Below, in pieces: positions 45,065-53,523 of a DNA stretch of 64,000 nucleotides. Below the pieces are notes generated by a model. It did no database searches, had not been told where the DNA came from, and was given only the letters and a program-made list of their open reading frames with translations. The stretch lies in NCBI RefSeq assembly GCF_030145185.1, contig NZ_JAQYWB010000001.1, positions 1-64,000 of the forward strand. Direction: 5' to 3'. This DNA is from Desulfoluna sp. (GTDB lineage: Bacteria > Desulfobacterota > Desulfobacteria > Desulfobacterales > Desulfolunaceae). The stretch's first letter is position 1. Each line of letters opens with the position of its first letter. The position numbers were made by a program, and so were the translations under genes.

Positions 45065-45814
45065 ATGCATATTCTCGCCGCTTTTCTTATCGGTATCGGG
45101 TTTTTTTCCATCTACCATCCTCTCGACAAGGTCCCGGAGAATCAGGTAACCGTCCTCGACCTGGAAAAACCCCAGTTTGCGGTCGGGCATCCCATTGAGC
45201 CCCTGTCCGAGATCGAAAAGCGACGTATCATCAAGCAAAACTACGACTACAGCTGTGGGTCTGCAGCGCTGGCCACCCTGCTCAAATTCCATATGGGTGA
45301 AGATTTTACCGAGCAACAGGTAATCTGGGGCCTTCTGAAATACGGTGATGTCGAGCGCATTCAGGAAAGACGGGCATTTTCTCTTCTGGACATGAAAAAA
45401 TTTGTCAGTGTTCTGGGCTATGAGGCCAACGGATACACCGCAAAAATGGAAGATCTCTCCGCCTCGGAATACTGGCCCTGCATCGTGCCCATCAAGTTCT
45501 TCGGGTACCGTCACTTTGTGGTGGTGAAAGGCATTCACAAAGGGCATGTCTTCGTGGCGGACCCCTGGCGCGGCCACAGCAGCTACACTGTGCCCCAGTT
45601 TCAAAAGATCTGGTATAAAAACGTGATGTTTATCGTGTCGGACAAAGACTCTCGCCCCTTGGGAAATCTGACTCTGATTCGTGACGATCTGCGTTTTATT
45701 GATGAAGAGATCACCCGGTTTGCCCTTTTTCAACAGGACATGGTCGAAAAACAGGTCGACACCCAGCGGATCCTGAATGAATCCAGCGGGGACACCCTCT
45801 ACTTCAGAAATTAA
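45065..45814 (+). CDS. C39-type (FapD-like) cysteine peptidase
   Basis: A 249-residue papain-like peptidase of the C39 type. The N-terminus is a hydrophobic signal or anchor (ILAAFLIGIGFFSIY), so it acts at or beyond the inner membrane. The catalytic residues are visible: Cys64 in QNYDYSCGSAALATLL, His150 in FGYRHFVVV and Asp166 in VADPWRG. A C-terminal tail of about 70 residues follows. C39 peptidases cleave double-glycine leaders in ABC exporters, but stand-alone versions occur as FapD in the Pseudomonas amyloid operon. The next gene encodes a coiled-coil/barrel protein like FapF, which supports that comparison. AAGGA lies nine bases before the ATG. Confidence 0.87.
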   Translation: MHILAAFLIGIGFFSIYHPLDKVPENQVTVLDLEKPQFAVGHPIEPLSEIEKRRIIKQNYDYSCGSAALATLLKFHMGEDFTEQQVIWGLLKYGDVERIQERRAFSLLDMKKFVSVLGYEANGYTAKMEDLSASEYWPCIVPIKFFGYRHFVVVKGIHKGHVFVADPWRGHSSYTVPQFQKIWYKNVMFIVSDKDSRPLGNLTLIRDDLRFIDEEITRFALFQQDMVEKQVDTQRILNESSGDTLYFRN

Positions 45815-45907
45815 TTCGTTTTGTATGATTTTAACTCAGCACGACAGGTAGGTTTGGTTCCCCCAACGCCCCCAGCGTGTTCACCCCTGATCAAGGAGAC
45901 GGTTGTG

Positions 45908-46990
45908 ATGAGAAGAGCCGGCATACTGCTTATATGGATCGTTGCCATGGGAGTCTTTTTTCTCCCGGCGTTTACCTGGGCAGAGGAGCCCACCGGCAAG
46001 GATCAGGCATCCCTCGAATCCATTGTCACAGAACTCGAACAGCTGAGAAGCGAGCTGGCCGCCATCAAGCAGGCGGCCCAGATCCGTGACCAACTCGAAT
46101 CCACCAGTGAGGAAAAGACCGAAGAGAGCGAACGGATTCTCACGGCCGTCGGCCAGGAGTATGTCCTCCGCAGGGAGGGCTCTCTGGGCGTCACCTACGG
46201 GGCCAGCTACTCCTACAACTCGTCCGATGTCCTTGAAAATGCAAAGACCCAGCTCACGGTGGACCACACCAGCAACCACAGCCTCAGCAACAGCGTCAGC
46301 GTACAATACGGCCTGCGCAACTATCTCACCGTCAATGGGTCGATCCCCTTCCTCTACAAATGGGACCAGCAGTCCACCTCCTCGGAACGCAACGCCACCG
46401 ACATCGGCGACATCAGCTTCGGGTGCCAATGGCAGCCTGTGCCCACCTCAACGGGAAAGGCCTCTTACATTGTCAACACCTCCCTGATCATCCCATCGGG
46501 CACCAGCCCCTACAAAATCGATGTCGACGATGCCCTCTCCACAGGATCCGGTTTCTACTCCGCCCTGGCGGAGCTCTCCATCAGCAAACCCATCGACCCC
46601 ATCATGGCCTTCGGCAGCCTTTCGTACCGCTACACCCATGAAATCACAGGGCTCAACCAGGTACGAAACGGTCCCAATGACGCCTCGGCCTTAAAAGAGG
46701 TCTCTCCGGGAGACACCATCGGCGGTTCCATGGGCATCGCCTATGCTCTCTCCTATCAGGTGACCCTCCACTTAAGTTGCCAGTACTCACATACCACAAG
46801 CTACGAGTTTGACTGGCATGGCGGAGAGAGCAACAAAACCGGCAGTTCAACGGCAGCCTCCATGAACATTGGTACCGGCTGGAAACTCTCCCCCGAAAGT
46901 TCCATGAACATTACATTGGGCGTCGGCCTCACGGACGCGACCTCTGATTTTACGCTGTCATTTTCCATGCCCTTTAACTTTACGATGTAA
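45908..46990 (+). CDS. Outer-membrane barrel protein with N-terminal coiled coil (FapF-like)
   Basis: A 360-residue outer-membrane protein. Residues 1-26 are a signal peptide ending in FTWAEE. Residues 30-75 form a coiled coil (LESIVTELEQLRSELAAIKQ). From about 90 on, alternating strands with aromatic girdles suggest a barrel of about 12 strands: GVTYGASYSYNSSD, YGLRNYLTVNGSIPF, YIVNTSLIIPSG, FGSLSYRYTHEI. The last strand ends FSMPFNFTM. The coiled-coil-plus-barrel layout is that of FapF, the pore for amyloid subunits, and resembles Phenol_MetA_deg-type 'transporters'. The ATG at 45908 follows AAGGAGA; the frame is open further upstream without a signal peptide. It lies 93 bp after the C39 peptidase gene. 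Confidence 0.82.
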   Translation: MRRAGILLIWIVAMGVFFLPAFTWAEEPTGKDQASLESIVTELEQLRSELAAIKQAAQIRDQLESTSEEKTEESERILTAVGQEYVLRREGSLGVTYGASYSYNSSDVLENAKTQLTVDHTSNHSLSNSVSVQYGLRNYLTVNGSIPFLYKWDQQSTSSERNATDIGDISFGCQWQPVPTSTGKASYIVNTSLIIPSGTSPYKIDVDDALSTGSGFYSALAELSISKPIDPIMAFGSLSYRYTHEITGLNQVRNGPNDASALKEVSPGDTIGGSMGIAYALSYQVTLHLSCQYSHTTSYEFDWHGGESNKTGSSTAASMNIGTGWKLSPESSMNITLGVGLTDATSDFTLSFSMPFNFTM

Positions 46991-47092
46991 GGCGTTCAAA
47001 GGTTCCAGTAAAAAAATCCCGTTTCCTTCTACTGACGACATAAGGAAGCCATCTGCTTAAACGAACCCGGCCCCAGAGCCTTTAAGGAAACC

Positions 47093-48853
47093 ATGATGAG
47101 AAGAGCTGTGAACACCTTGCGCATGCGATGGCACTTACCGTCTGTTTCAACTCTGGCGATACTCTGCCTTCTGATCTCAGCCCCTCAACAGGCCGGGGCC
47201 ATGTTTGTGGAGCAAATGGCGGTCTCCACCCGGGCCATCGCCCTGGGAAATGCCTGCACCGCAGACCCTCCAGGCATCATGAGTGTTCACTACAACCCGG
47301 CAGGACTCTCCAGGCTCCCCGACCAGGCCTTCAGCCAGGGCCTGACCCTTCCCTTTATCTTTCAAGAGATCAGCCTGACCGCCGATCCGGACATGGAGCC
47401 GTTTATGGATGGTTCCAGCCCGAACCCGGTAAATTTACCCAATGGAAACGGAGCCTCAGAAGCGTCCAAGGTGGACCCCCTGGCCGGAACCTCCGGGACC
47501 AGCGGCCCATCCATGTATGTTCCGATCCTGAATGACACGATCCCCTTTCTGGCCGGCCCGACCTTAGGTATTTCATCGCGCAAACAAGACTCCAGATGGA
47601 CCTTTGCCTACGCCAACTACTCACCCTTCGCCGTGGGCCTCACCCAGGAAGGCGAGGACAACCCCGCACGCTATCAGGCCAAGGCCCTGGGCCAGCAACA
47701 CCTGATCTACGCCGCGCCGGCCTTAAGCTACCAGGTCAACGACAAACTCGCCCTGGGATTTTCTGTGGGCATGGGCCAGACCGCCACCTACGCCACCCTC
47801 GACATGCGCATGCCCAACCAAATGACGGCCCTGACCAAGGTCCTCGGTGACGCCACCAAGGATCTCAACATCCCCATCATCAGTCAGATGACCCTGCCCC
47901 CCCCCTGGTTTGGTGGGGGCGTCGGGCCTTACGACAAAGTGGCCCAGCTCAGCATCACCATGCGAGACGACTTCTCGCCCAACTATAACCTGGGGGTGCT
48001 TTACGAACCCTGGGGTTGGCTCTCCCTGGGCATCACCTACCAGAGCGAGATCAATGTCGAACAGGTGGGAAACTGGGAGGTTCAGTACTCCAAACAATTC
48101 AAGGCCATGATCGACTGGCTCGGCCAGGGCAACATCTTGCCTGTTACGGCCGCCATGCTCAACCTCCCCACCAATGGAGAAAACCAAGCCGGTTACGTCA
48201 CCAACAACATGACCATCCCGCAGCGCGTCCAGGCCGGGATCGCCTTAAAGCCCACGAAATATTTCCAGCTCCTCTTCGATGTGAACTGGGTGGACTGGTC
48301 GGTTCTTGCTCAAGATAAATTTTCCTTTGACCGCCAGGCTGATTTTTTGCGCTTTGCCACCCTCATGGGTTACACTGGTGGGCCGGATACCATGATCATT
48401 CAACGCGATTTTGAAGACACCATCAGCTGGGCCACAGGCCTCGAAATTTTTCCCACGGACTGGCTCACCTGGCGTTTCGGGTATGAATGGCGCCCCACCT
48501 CCGTGCAGGAAGAGCTCTATGATGCCATGTACGCCGTACCAGATATGCACAACTTCGGCACCGGGTTCGGCATTAAAACCAAAAGCAATGTCGTTATCGA
48601 TGTCTCTTTCGCCTATCTTATCGGTGAGACGATGGAGATTCCCAATAACGGCAGTACCAACATGAACTCCACCGACTTCAATAAACCTGTCTACAACCCT
48701 TACGCAGGCCTGGACTTCAAAGAGGAGATGACCGCCTACATTGTCTCAGTCAATGTCCGTATGCCCATCCATGTCATGAAGGAGCATATGCACCATCAGG
48801 CAGAAATGGTGAAAAGTGCCTATCACTTCCTCAACCCCTTTGACGGAGAATAG
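47093..48853 (+). CDS. OMPP1/FadL/TodX-family outer-membrane protein
   Basis: A 586-residue barrel of the family that takes up long-chain fatty acids or other hydrophobic compounds. The signal peptide ends near residue 38 (QQAGA). Next is the family's plug region: VEQMAVSTRAIALGNACTAD and SVHYNPAGLSRL, like the 'NPAG' of FadL. Many amphipathic strands follow (WTFAYANYSPF, YNLGVLYEPWGWLSLGITYQ, WLTWRFGYEWRPTS, VVIDVSFAYLIG). It is longer than E. coli FadL (about 446 residues), mainly through loops. AAGGAAACC precedes the ATG; a second ATG follows directly. It comes 102 bp after the barrel/coiled-coil gene and may belong to the same transcript. Confidence 0.9.
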   Translation: MMRRAVNTLRMRWHLPSVSTLAILCLLISAPQQAGAMFVEQMAVSTRAIALGNACTADPPGIMSVHYNPAGLSRLPDQAFSQGLTLPFIFQEISLTADPDMEPFMDGSSPNPVNLPNGNGASEASKVDPLAGTSGTSGPSMYVPILNDTIPFLAGPTLGISSRKQDSRWTFAYANYSPFAVGLTQEGEDNPARYQAKALGQQHLIYAAPALSYQVNDKLALGFSVGMGQTATYATLDMRMPNQMTALTKVLGDATKDLNIPIISQMTLPPPWFGGGVGPYDKVAQLSITMRDDFSPNYNLGVLYEPWGWLSLGITYQSEINVEQVGNWEVQYSKQFKAMIDWLGQGNILPVTAAMLNLPTNGENQAGYVTNNMTIPQRVQAGIALKPTKYFQLLFDVNWVDWSVLAQDKFSFDRQADFLRFATLMGYTGGPDTMIIQRDFEDTISWATGLEIFPTDWLTWRFGYEWRPTSVQEELYDAMYAVPDMHNFGTGFGIKTKSNVVIDVSFAYLIGETMEIPNNGSTNMNSTDFNKPVYNPYAGLDFKEEMTAYIVSVNVRMPIHVMKEHMHHQAEMVKSAYHFLNPFDGE

Positions 48854-49435
48854 GCCAGGAGCCATCCCTTCCCGGCAAACAGTCAAAGCCAAGCGGACTC
48901 CACCCCCTCGACTCTCAGCGTCCAAGCCTGACATGCCCTCCCGATCCGAGACCTCTTTCACGTCAGGCCCGCACGGCACCTTGCCAGTGCCGTGATCCGC
49001 AATCCCGACCACCTGTTCACTTTACCGATAAAACGCCCTTTTTTTTGCCCCTCGCCCCACCCCGGATCCCTTCCCCACCCGATGCGCCATCCATGCAGAA
49101 CATCCCCTGATCCGCCCGGTTCCCGCCTGCCTTCCAACCCAGCCATCCTTCACGAAACTCTTCCCGCAAACCTGGCATCCTTTTTGTATTAAATTTAATC
49201 AGAGACAAAACAGATATAACCTGAAATTCAAGCACACGGCTGACATCACGATCACACCGGCAAGTCTCTAAAAAAATGCAGGTTTTTTATCTAAACTTCC
49301 ATGTATGATATGTCGAAATATAGAGATAGCAGGGGACTATACCCATCATCTCTCCCCCACCCGACCTATCGTTCTTTGACAATGAAAACCCATCCCACGA
49401 CGTAAGCGTTGAGGTGGGTAAAAGAGAGGCTAAGC
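48854..49435. other. Leader region upstream of the riboswitch array
   Basis: About 580 bp with no supported gene. TGGCATCCTTTTTGTATT at 49168-49185 resembles a sigma-54 site with one mismatch at the -12 element. TTGACA occurs at 49376-49381 without a good -10. ACCCATCC and AGGTGGGT near 49388 and 49412 can pair imperfectly just before the first aptamer. Confidence 0.4.
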
Positions 49436-49510
49436 GTACAACGCCAAACCGGGGGTAACCCCGGGACGGAAAGTCACGGGTCCATCATCCATGGACAGCC
49501 GAACCGCCCG
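49436..49510 (+). promoter_or_regulatory. Cyclic-di-GMP-I (GEMM) riboswitch aptamer 1
   Basis: CCAAACC leads into the P1b stem CCGGGG/CCCCGG with a GTAA (GNRA) tetraloop (49449-49464). Then come the conserved GGGACGGAAAGTCACGGGTCC core, a short variable arm, and the 3' receptor strand GGACAGCCGAACCGCC (49493-49508). The order matches the GEMM-I consensus. Its receptor strand is the most diverged of the three. Confidence 0.85.
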
Positions 49511-49536
49511 CGCACCTGTGCGGGATTTACATAACC

Positions 49537-49645
49537 ATGCCAAACCGGGGGCAACCCCGAGACGGAAAGCCACGGGTCCAAAACAGGGGTCATCCATCTC
49601 CAAAGACAGGAGAGGCTCCTTTTTATTGGACAGCCGGGCCGCCTC
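49537..49645 (+). promoter_or_regulatory. Cyclic-di-GMP-I (GEMM) riboswitch aptamer 2
   Basis: CCAAACC, the stem CGGGG/CCCC(G) with a GCAA tetraloop (49551-49554), the core GACGGAAAGCCACGGGTCC, a long variable arm, and GGACAGCCGGGCCGCC (49628-49643). The arm contains AGGAG-AGG-CTCCT followed by TTTTATT (49608-49626), a terminator-like hairpin. Confidence 0.85.
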
Positions 49646-49649
49646 CCAA

Positions 49650-49797
49650 CATACCAAACCAGGGGCAACCCTGGGACGGAAAGCCACGGGTCCAGAAGAG
49701 ACGGAAAGGACCTCCCACGGCACGACCTGACACCTGTCAGCAAAACCTGCCAACGGAGATCTTTACCTGACACCCACGGGACAGCCGGGTTACCTGC
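49650..49797 (+). promoter_or_regulatory. Cyclic-di-GMP-I (GEMM) riboswitch aptamer 3
   Basis: CCAAACC, stem CCAGGG/CCCTGG with a GCAA loop (49659-49674), core GGGACGGAAAGCCACGGGTCC, a variable arm of about 80 nt, and GGACAGCCGGGTTACC (49779-49794). It ends 26 bases before the ATG at 49823. A small CTGCC/GGCAG hairpin without T run follows, so control of translation is more likely than termination. Confidence 0.85.
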
Positions 49798-49822
49798 CGA
49801 AAAGGCAGAAAAGGGGAATACC

Positions 49823-50272
49823 ATGAAAAAGCAGTATATGATCGTCACCTTGATATGTTCACTGGTTGTTTTATCCGGCGCTGTCAGTTCCCAGGCCCAG
49901 ATTGTTCCCATGAGTGATTCACAATTAGCTGGAATCACTGGGCAGGCAGGTTTTTCTCCCCAGGGAAGCTATAGCGATTTACAACGAAACGCCGGAACAA
50001 ACAACATGCACCTCGGAGGACTTGGCGCCGCCCTGCATCTGTCAGACGCCTCGTACCAGATCGAAAGAACCGGTGAAGTCAGCGCTATTCGAATGGCCGC
50101 AAACGGAACCTCCTACTCCTTTGAGATTAAAAATCCAGGCCTGACGCTTCGAAATTTTCAGACCCGTCTTCACATCGGCAATCAACCAGGCACCGGGAAT
50201 AGTCTTGGCACGGTCTCCGTAGAACATATCCGGGTAACCACCCATGGGACGGTACGCATCACCGTCAAATAA
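49823..50272 (+). CDS. Small secreted ITGQ protein under riboswitch control
   Basis: A 149-residue exported protein. The signal peptide is clear (MIVTLICSLVVLSGAVSSQA, cleavage near residue 25). It is followed by VPMSDSQLAGITGQAGFS, the family signature in its cleanest form. The mature chain is short and beta-rich (TSYSFEIKNPGLTLRNFQTR) and ends SLGTVSVEHIRVTTHGTVRI then TVK, matching the LGT...G...I end of the proteins at 42843 and 43808. GGGGAA precedes the ATG. It lies directly behind three c-di-GMP-I aptamers, so its expression should respond to c-di-GMP. Function is unknown. A secreted matrix or fibre component is the best guess from context. Confidence 0.85.
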   Translation: MKKQYMIVTLICSLVVLSGAVSSQAQIVPMSDSQLAGITGQAGFSPQGSYSDLQRNAGTNNMHLGGLGAALHLSDASYQIERTGEVSAIRMAANGTSYSFEIKNPGLTLRNFQTRLHIGNQPGTGNSLGTVSVEHIRVTTHGTVRITVK

Positions 50273-50297
50273 CGGGTCGTCCCGGCCCCTCTTTTAC

Positions 50298-50331
50298 CCA
50301 CCTCGCCGCTTACGGCCCGAAGGCGAGGTGG
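50298..50331 (+). promoter_or_regulatory. Stem-loop after the ITGQ gene
   Basis: CCACCTCGCC and GGCGAGGTGG pair perfectly around a 14-nt loop 25 bp after the stop. A residues rather than T follow on the plus strand, so it is not a standard intrinsic terminator. Confidence 0.5.
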
Positions 50332-50349
50332 AAAAAATATTAAAAAAAA

Positions 50350-50440
50350 GCCTCCGGCGGCAAGGTGAGCAACCTTGAAAGCGAATTTGCGAATGCACCT
50401 CGGGCTGCGTATCTTGAGGCTGAAATGCATCCGCATTCGC
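50350..50440. repeat. REP-like element left of the propeller gene
   Basis: GCCTCCGGCGGCAAGGTG, then GCGAATTTGCGAATGC and GAAATGCATCCGCATTCGC. The right half is complementary to 53286-53340, on the other side of the gene at 50806. Confidence 0.75.
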
Positions 50441-50805
50441 CCGGAGACTAAAGTTGCCGGTTTATCGGACGTTAAGCGGTGCGCACGGCGCACCCTACCT
50501 TTCACATCGACACGGTTGCCAAAGGACAGGCCCTTTATACGGTTTCCTTCCTCATCGCCCCTGCAGCATCGGTGCGTGACGATTGGGTGGCATGCTCTGA
50601 ATAATTACCAAATAAATTAACTAAAATAGCTACCTGCCTCCGTCATTGCGCATCCCCACCCACGAAGCGCCCCAACCAACCTCACTCCCCCACACAAACC
50701 CATTTGACCCACGACATCTGCGTCATGTTGACTTCAAGGAAGAACTCCATTACATTGCAATAAACAATGTTAGCTACGCAATACTTCCAACACTCGGGAG
50801 GTCTC
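50441..50805. other. Intergenic region before the propeller gene
   Basis: No supported gene. GGTGCGCACGGCGCACC near 50477 is a near-palindrome. No clear promoter or riboswitch core is seen. Confidence 0.4.
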
Positions 50806-53136
50806 ATGACCAAACAGCGCGCTCTCACCCTGCTTCTGTCGCTCCTTCTGCTTCCCGCTCTCACGTGGGCAGATACCTTCTCCACCATGGGCACACGCTG
50901 GCCCTCGGGTTTAAAGAAGACTCTGACCGGCAACACCGCCACCCTCTTTGCAGCCAATGGGGACATTCTATCGGCCTATTCAAAAGAACCTTTTGAACTG
51001 AAGGCTCAAATTGAACTCCATGCCCCGGAAGGCATTATTGCCATTGATTATATGAAAATCGAGGAGATGGTGGGTATCCCAGACCGGCACTATGTGATTG
51101 CCTCCTGCGGCAGCGGGGGCCTTCAGGTTGTGGAGTTTGAGGGGTCGTCCTTTTCGCTGTCCCCGGATGCCATCGTCGACGAATCCACCACCGTCAAGCC
51201 CGACACACCCAGTCCCACCCCTCTGAGCATCAAAAACAGCGTAGGTTTCACAGCCGAAAGCGCGCACCTCATCGCCGCCATTGACGATAATTTCGGCTAT
51301 CGCGTCTTTCAGTTTACCACCACGCCCACACTGGTCGAGGTTACCCAGCAGATGCTCTCCGACAAAACCTACACGATGCTGGTGGATCTGGCCCGATGGG
51401 AAAACTCGGTACCGGGAGAAAACGACTACATCCTCACCGTGGCCAAAAACAGAGAGATAGGGCTTCTCAACATACAGAAAACCAGCCTCGGAGAATGGGT
51501 CATCAAGGGCCTGGACAAGGCGACCCTCACCATCCCAAGCGTTCCGTCCACCGAACTTCTCTACATGAGCTCCCTCACCTTAAGGGTCGCAGGGAATAAG
51601 GCCCATGTCATCGAAAACTCCCTGGGGAACTTTTTCACATTCAGGGTGAATACCGCCCCGCCCTATCTGACACAGATCTATCCCTTGCCAGACACGGAAG
51701 GGGTCGCCCTGGGCTACCCCCTGGATCTCGCGCCCCAGGGGGACCATGCCTGCTTCGCCACCCTCATGGAAAAAAATGGCCACCTGCCCGGGGTTCAGGT
51801 CATGCAACTCTCCGACAAAGCCATTGTCGGGACCTATGAACAATCGGGTGCCGGCGCCCTCCACCGGAGCTCAGAGACACCGTTCCTCTTTCTCATGGAT
51901 CTCAAAAACGGCCTGTCCAAAATTAATGTCTCGATCACGGAGAACCCGGAGCGCGTCGGTGACCCCCTGCCCACCCCCTTTGCCGTGGCAGATCTGCTGG
52001 CCAGAGAAACGTATCTCTTTATGGTGGATGATCTTGAAAGCTGGACCGACTCGAAGGGGAAAATCCACTCCGGCGGATTCCGCGTCATGGACATCGCCAA
52101 CGCCACCCAGCCCAAGAGGCTCTTCTTTATGCCAACCGAAGGGCAGGCCTGTGATCTCGCCGTGGATGGCAATTTTTACCGGCTCTTCGTCGCTGACACG
52201 GAAAAAGGGGTACAGTGCTACTCCCTAAACAGCAACCTGATTCCTGAAGGCAAAACAGCCCACGACTTTGGAGGAGAAGGACAAATCCCCGTTCCTTCCT
52301 CAGAAGCCCCCTGCCACCTTCAGACCCTTTCGGCAGATGCCATCGGCGGAAACGCTCTGAAAGTCGTCACCACCTACAAAAATATCAATAACGTTAACAC
52401 CGGTTTTCTGCATATTCTCACCGAGGCCAACACCCTGGTTTCCGTCAAGCTACCCACCGATGATACAAACCCAACCATCGATCTCACCCCAAGTTCAAGC
52501 ATACATCTTCCCGATGAGCCTCAAGCCATTCACCCGTTTCTGAGGGACTATGTCCTTACGGCCTGCGGCTCTGAAGGCCTTCAGGTCGTGGACCTCTTCT
52601 CAAACCCGGATACCCCCGGGACGCTCTCCCCTGTCATCGAGGCCTTCCACACCGTCGGCCTGTCGAATACCGTGAGCGTCTCTTCAGACGGAAGCCGATA
52701 TGCCTATATCGCCGATGACACAGCTGGCATTGTCGCCTTTGATCTCTTTTCCGACCCCAACACACCGGCCGTCATCAACCTCCGCCAGACAAGCCAGTAC
52801 ACCCTTGAAAAAGGCAAATTCACCGATCTCTTTGTCACCGACAACAACAACCTCTATGCCATCACGGATCAACCCATCGACAACATCCTGATTTTTGACA
52901 TCTCCGATCCATCGATCATCCGCCTCCATGCCTGTGAGACCTCCCTGGGAAATCCCACGGCCATCATCGCGGCCACCACCGGTGGACTCGAACTGGATCA
53001 GCCATCCCTTCGCGCCGCCTATGTCGCCGACGGCCAGGGAGGGCTGGCCATCCGCCAGGCCACGGATGACGACAACTCCCAGGTCCAGACCTGGAAGGAC
53101 GATGCCACCACCTGTTTCATCAACACCCTCCACTGA
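50806..53136 (+). CDS. Secreted LVIVD-type/beta-propeller protein
   Basis: A 776-residue exported protein. Residues 1-23 are a signal peptide (LTLLLSLLLLPALTWA). The mature part is built of repeated blade-like segments. They have the pattern 'yvi-ACG-S-GL-Q-VVD' (HYVIASCGSGGLQVVEF, VLTACGSEGLQVVDLFSNP), 'YAYIADDTAGIVAFDL', 'RAAYVADGQGGLAIRQ' and 'FRVMDIANATQPKRLF'. These match the LVIVD repeat family of surface beta-propellers. I count at least six such segments. No membrane anchor or sorting signal is visible at the C-terminus. ATG at 50806 follows GGAGGT at five bases. A binding or scaffolding role outside the cell is inferred. Inverted REP-like copies flank the gene. Confidence 0.82.
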   Translation: MTKQRALTLLLSLLLLPALTWADTFSTMGTRWPSGLKKTLTGNTATLFAANGDILSAYSKEPFELKAQIELHAPEGIIAIDYMKIEEMVGIPDRHYVIASCGSGGLQVVEFEGSSFSLSPDAIVDESTTVKPDTPSPTPLSIKNSVGFTAESAHLIAAIDDNFGYRVFQFTTTPTLVEVTQQMLSDKTYTMLVDLARWENSVPGENDYILTVAKNREIGLLNIQKTSLGEWVIKGLDKATLTIPSVPSTELLYMSSLTLRVAGNKAHVIENSLGNFFTFRVNTAPPYLTQIYPLPDTEGVALGYPLDLAPQGDHACFATLMEKNGHLPGVQVMQLSDKAIVGTYEQSGAGALHRSSETPFLFLMDLKNGLSKINVSITENPERVGDPLPTPFAVADLLARETYLFMVDDLESWTDSKGKIHSGGFRVMDIANATQPKRLFFMPTEGQACDLAVDGNFYRLFVADTEKGVQCYSLNSNLIPEGKTAHDFGGEGQIPVPSSEAPCHLQTLSADAIGGNALKVVTTYKNINNVNTGFLHILTEANTLVSVKLPTDDTNPTIDLTPSSSIHLPDEPQAIHPFLRDYVLTACGSEGLQVVDLFSNPDTPGTLSPVIEAFHTVGLSNTVSVSSDGSRYAYIADDTAGIVAFDLFSDPNTPAVINLRQTSQYTLEKGKFTDLFVTDNNNLYAITDQPIDNILIFDISDPSIIRLHACETSLGNPTAIIAATTGGLELDQPSLRAAYVADGQGGLAIRQATDDDNSQVQTWKDDATTCFINTLH

Positions 53137-53285
53137 GCCCCCTCCATCACCCGGGGAGGCTCTTTCCAAAGAGAATCCCCGGGTTCGTCCGAAATGTATT
53201 CCGGTTAAAGTCAACGGCTGAGTTTGATTCTGCCCACCTACAGCTCATGCACCTGCGACGCACTGTGCGTTTCCTTGCACGTCAC

Positions 53286-53395
53286 GCGAATGCGGATGCA
53301 TTTCAGCCTGGAGTGACGACTCCCGATGCGCATTCGCCAACCCGCTTTCGAGGTGGTTTTTGCTACAGTGGCTTCGCCACCTCGCCACCGGAGGC
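53286..53395. repeat. REP-like element right of the propeller gene
   Basis: GCGAATGCGGATGCATTTCA ... CATTCGCCAACCCGCTTTC ... CCACCGGAGGC. It is the inverted partner of 50350-50440, with a small extra stem (GTGGCTTCGCCAC). Confidence 0.75.
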
Positions 53396-53410
53396 AGCCA
53401 GGTTAAAAAT

Positions 53411-53523
53411 GCCTCCGGCGGCCCTGCCGGGGGCCAAACTTTTGAAAAGTTTGATAAACAGGTCTTAAAAAATAATCTCAGGTAAATCTAAAGCCCAAGG
53501 CGAATGTGATTTGACCCGAGGAA
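53411..53523. repeat. Left part of a split REP-like element
   Basis: GCCTCCGGCGGCCCTGCCGG through AAACTTTTGAAAAGTTT and GTGATTTGACCCGAGGAA. It matches the left ~115 bp of the intact element at 10757-10936. Confidence 0.8.

Noticed and set aside
46086-46641. Alternative-frame ORFs inside the barrel genes
   Set aside because: They overlap genes with signal peptides and strand patterns and show only composition bias.
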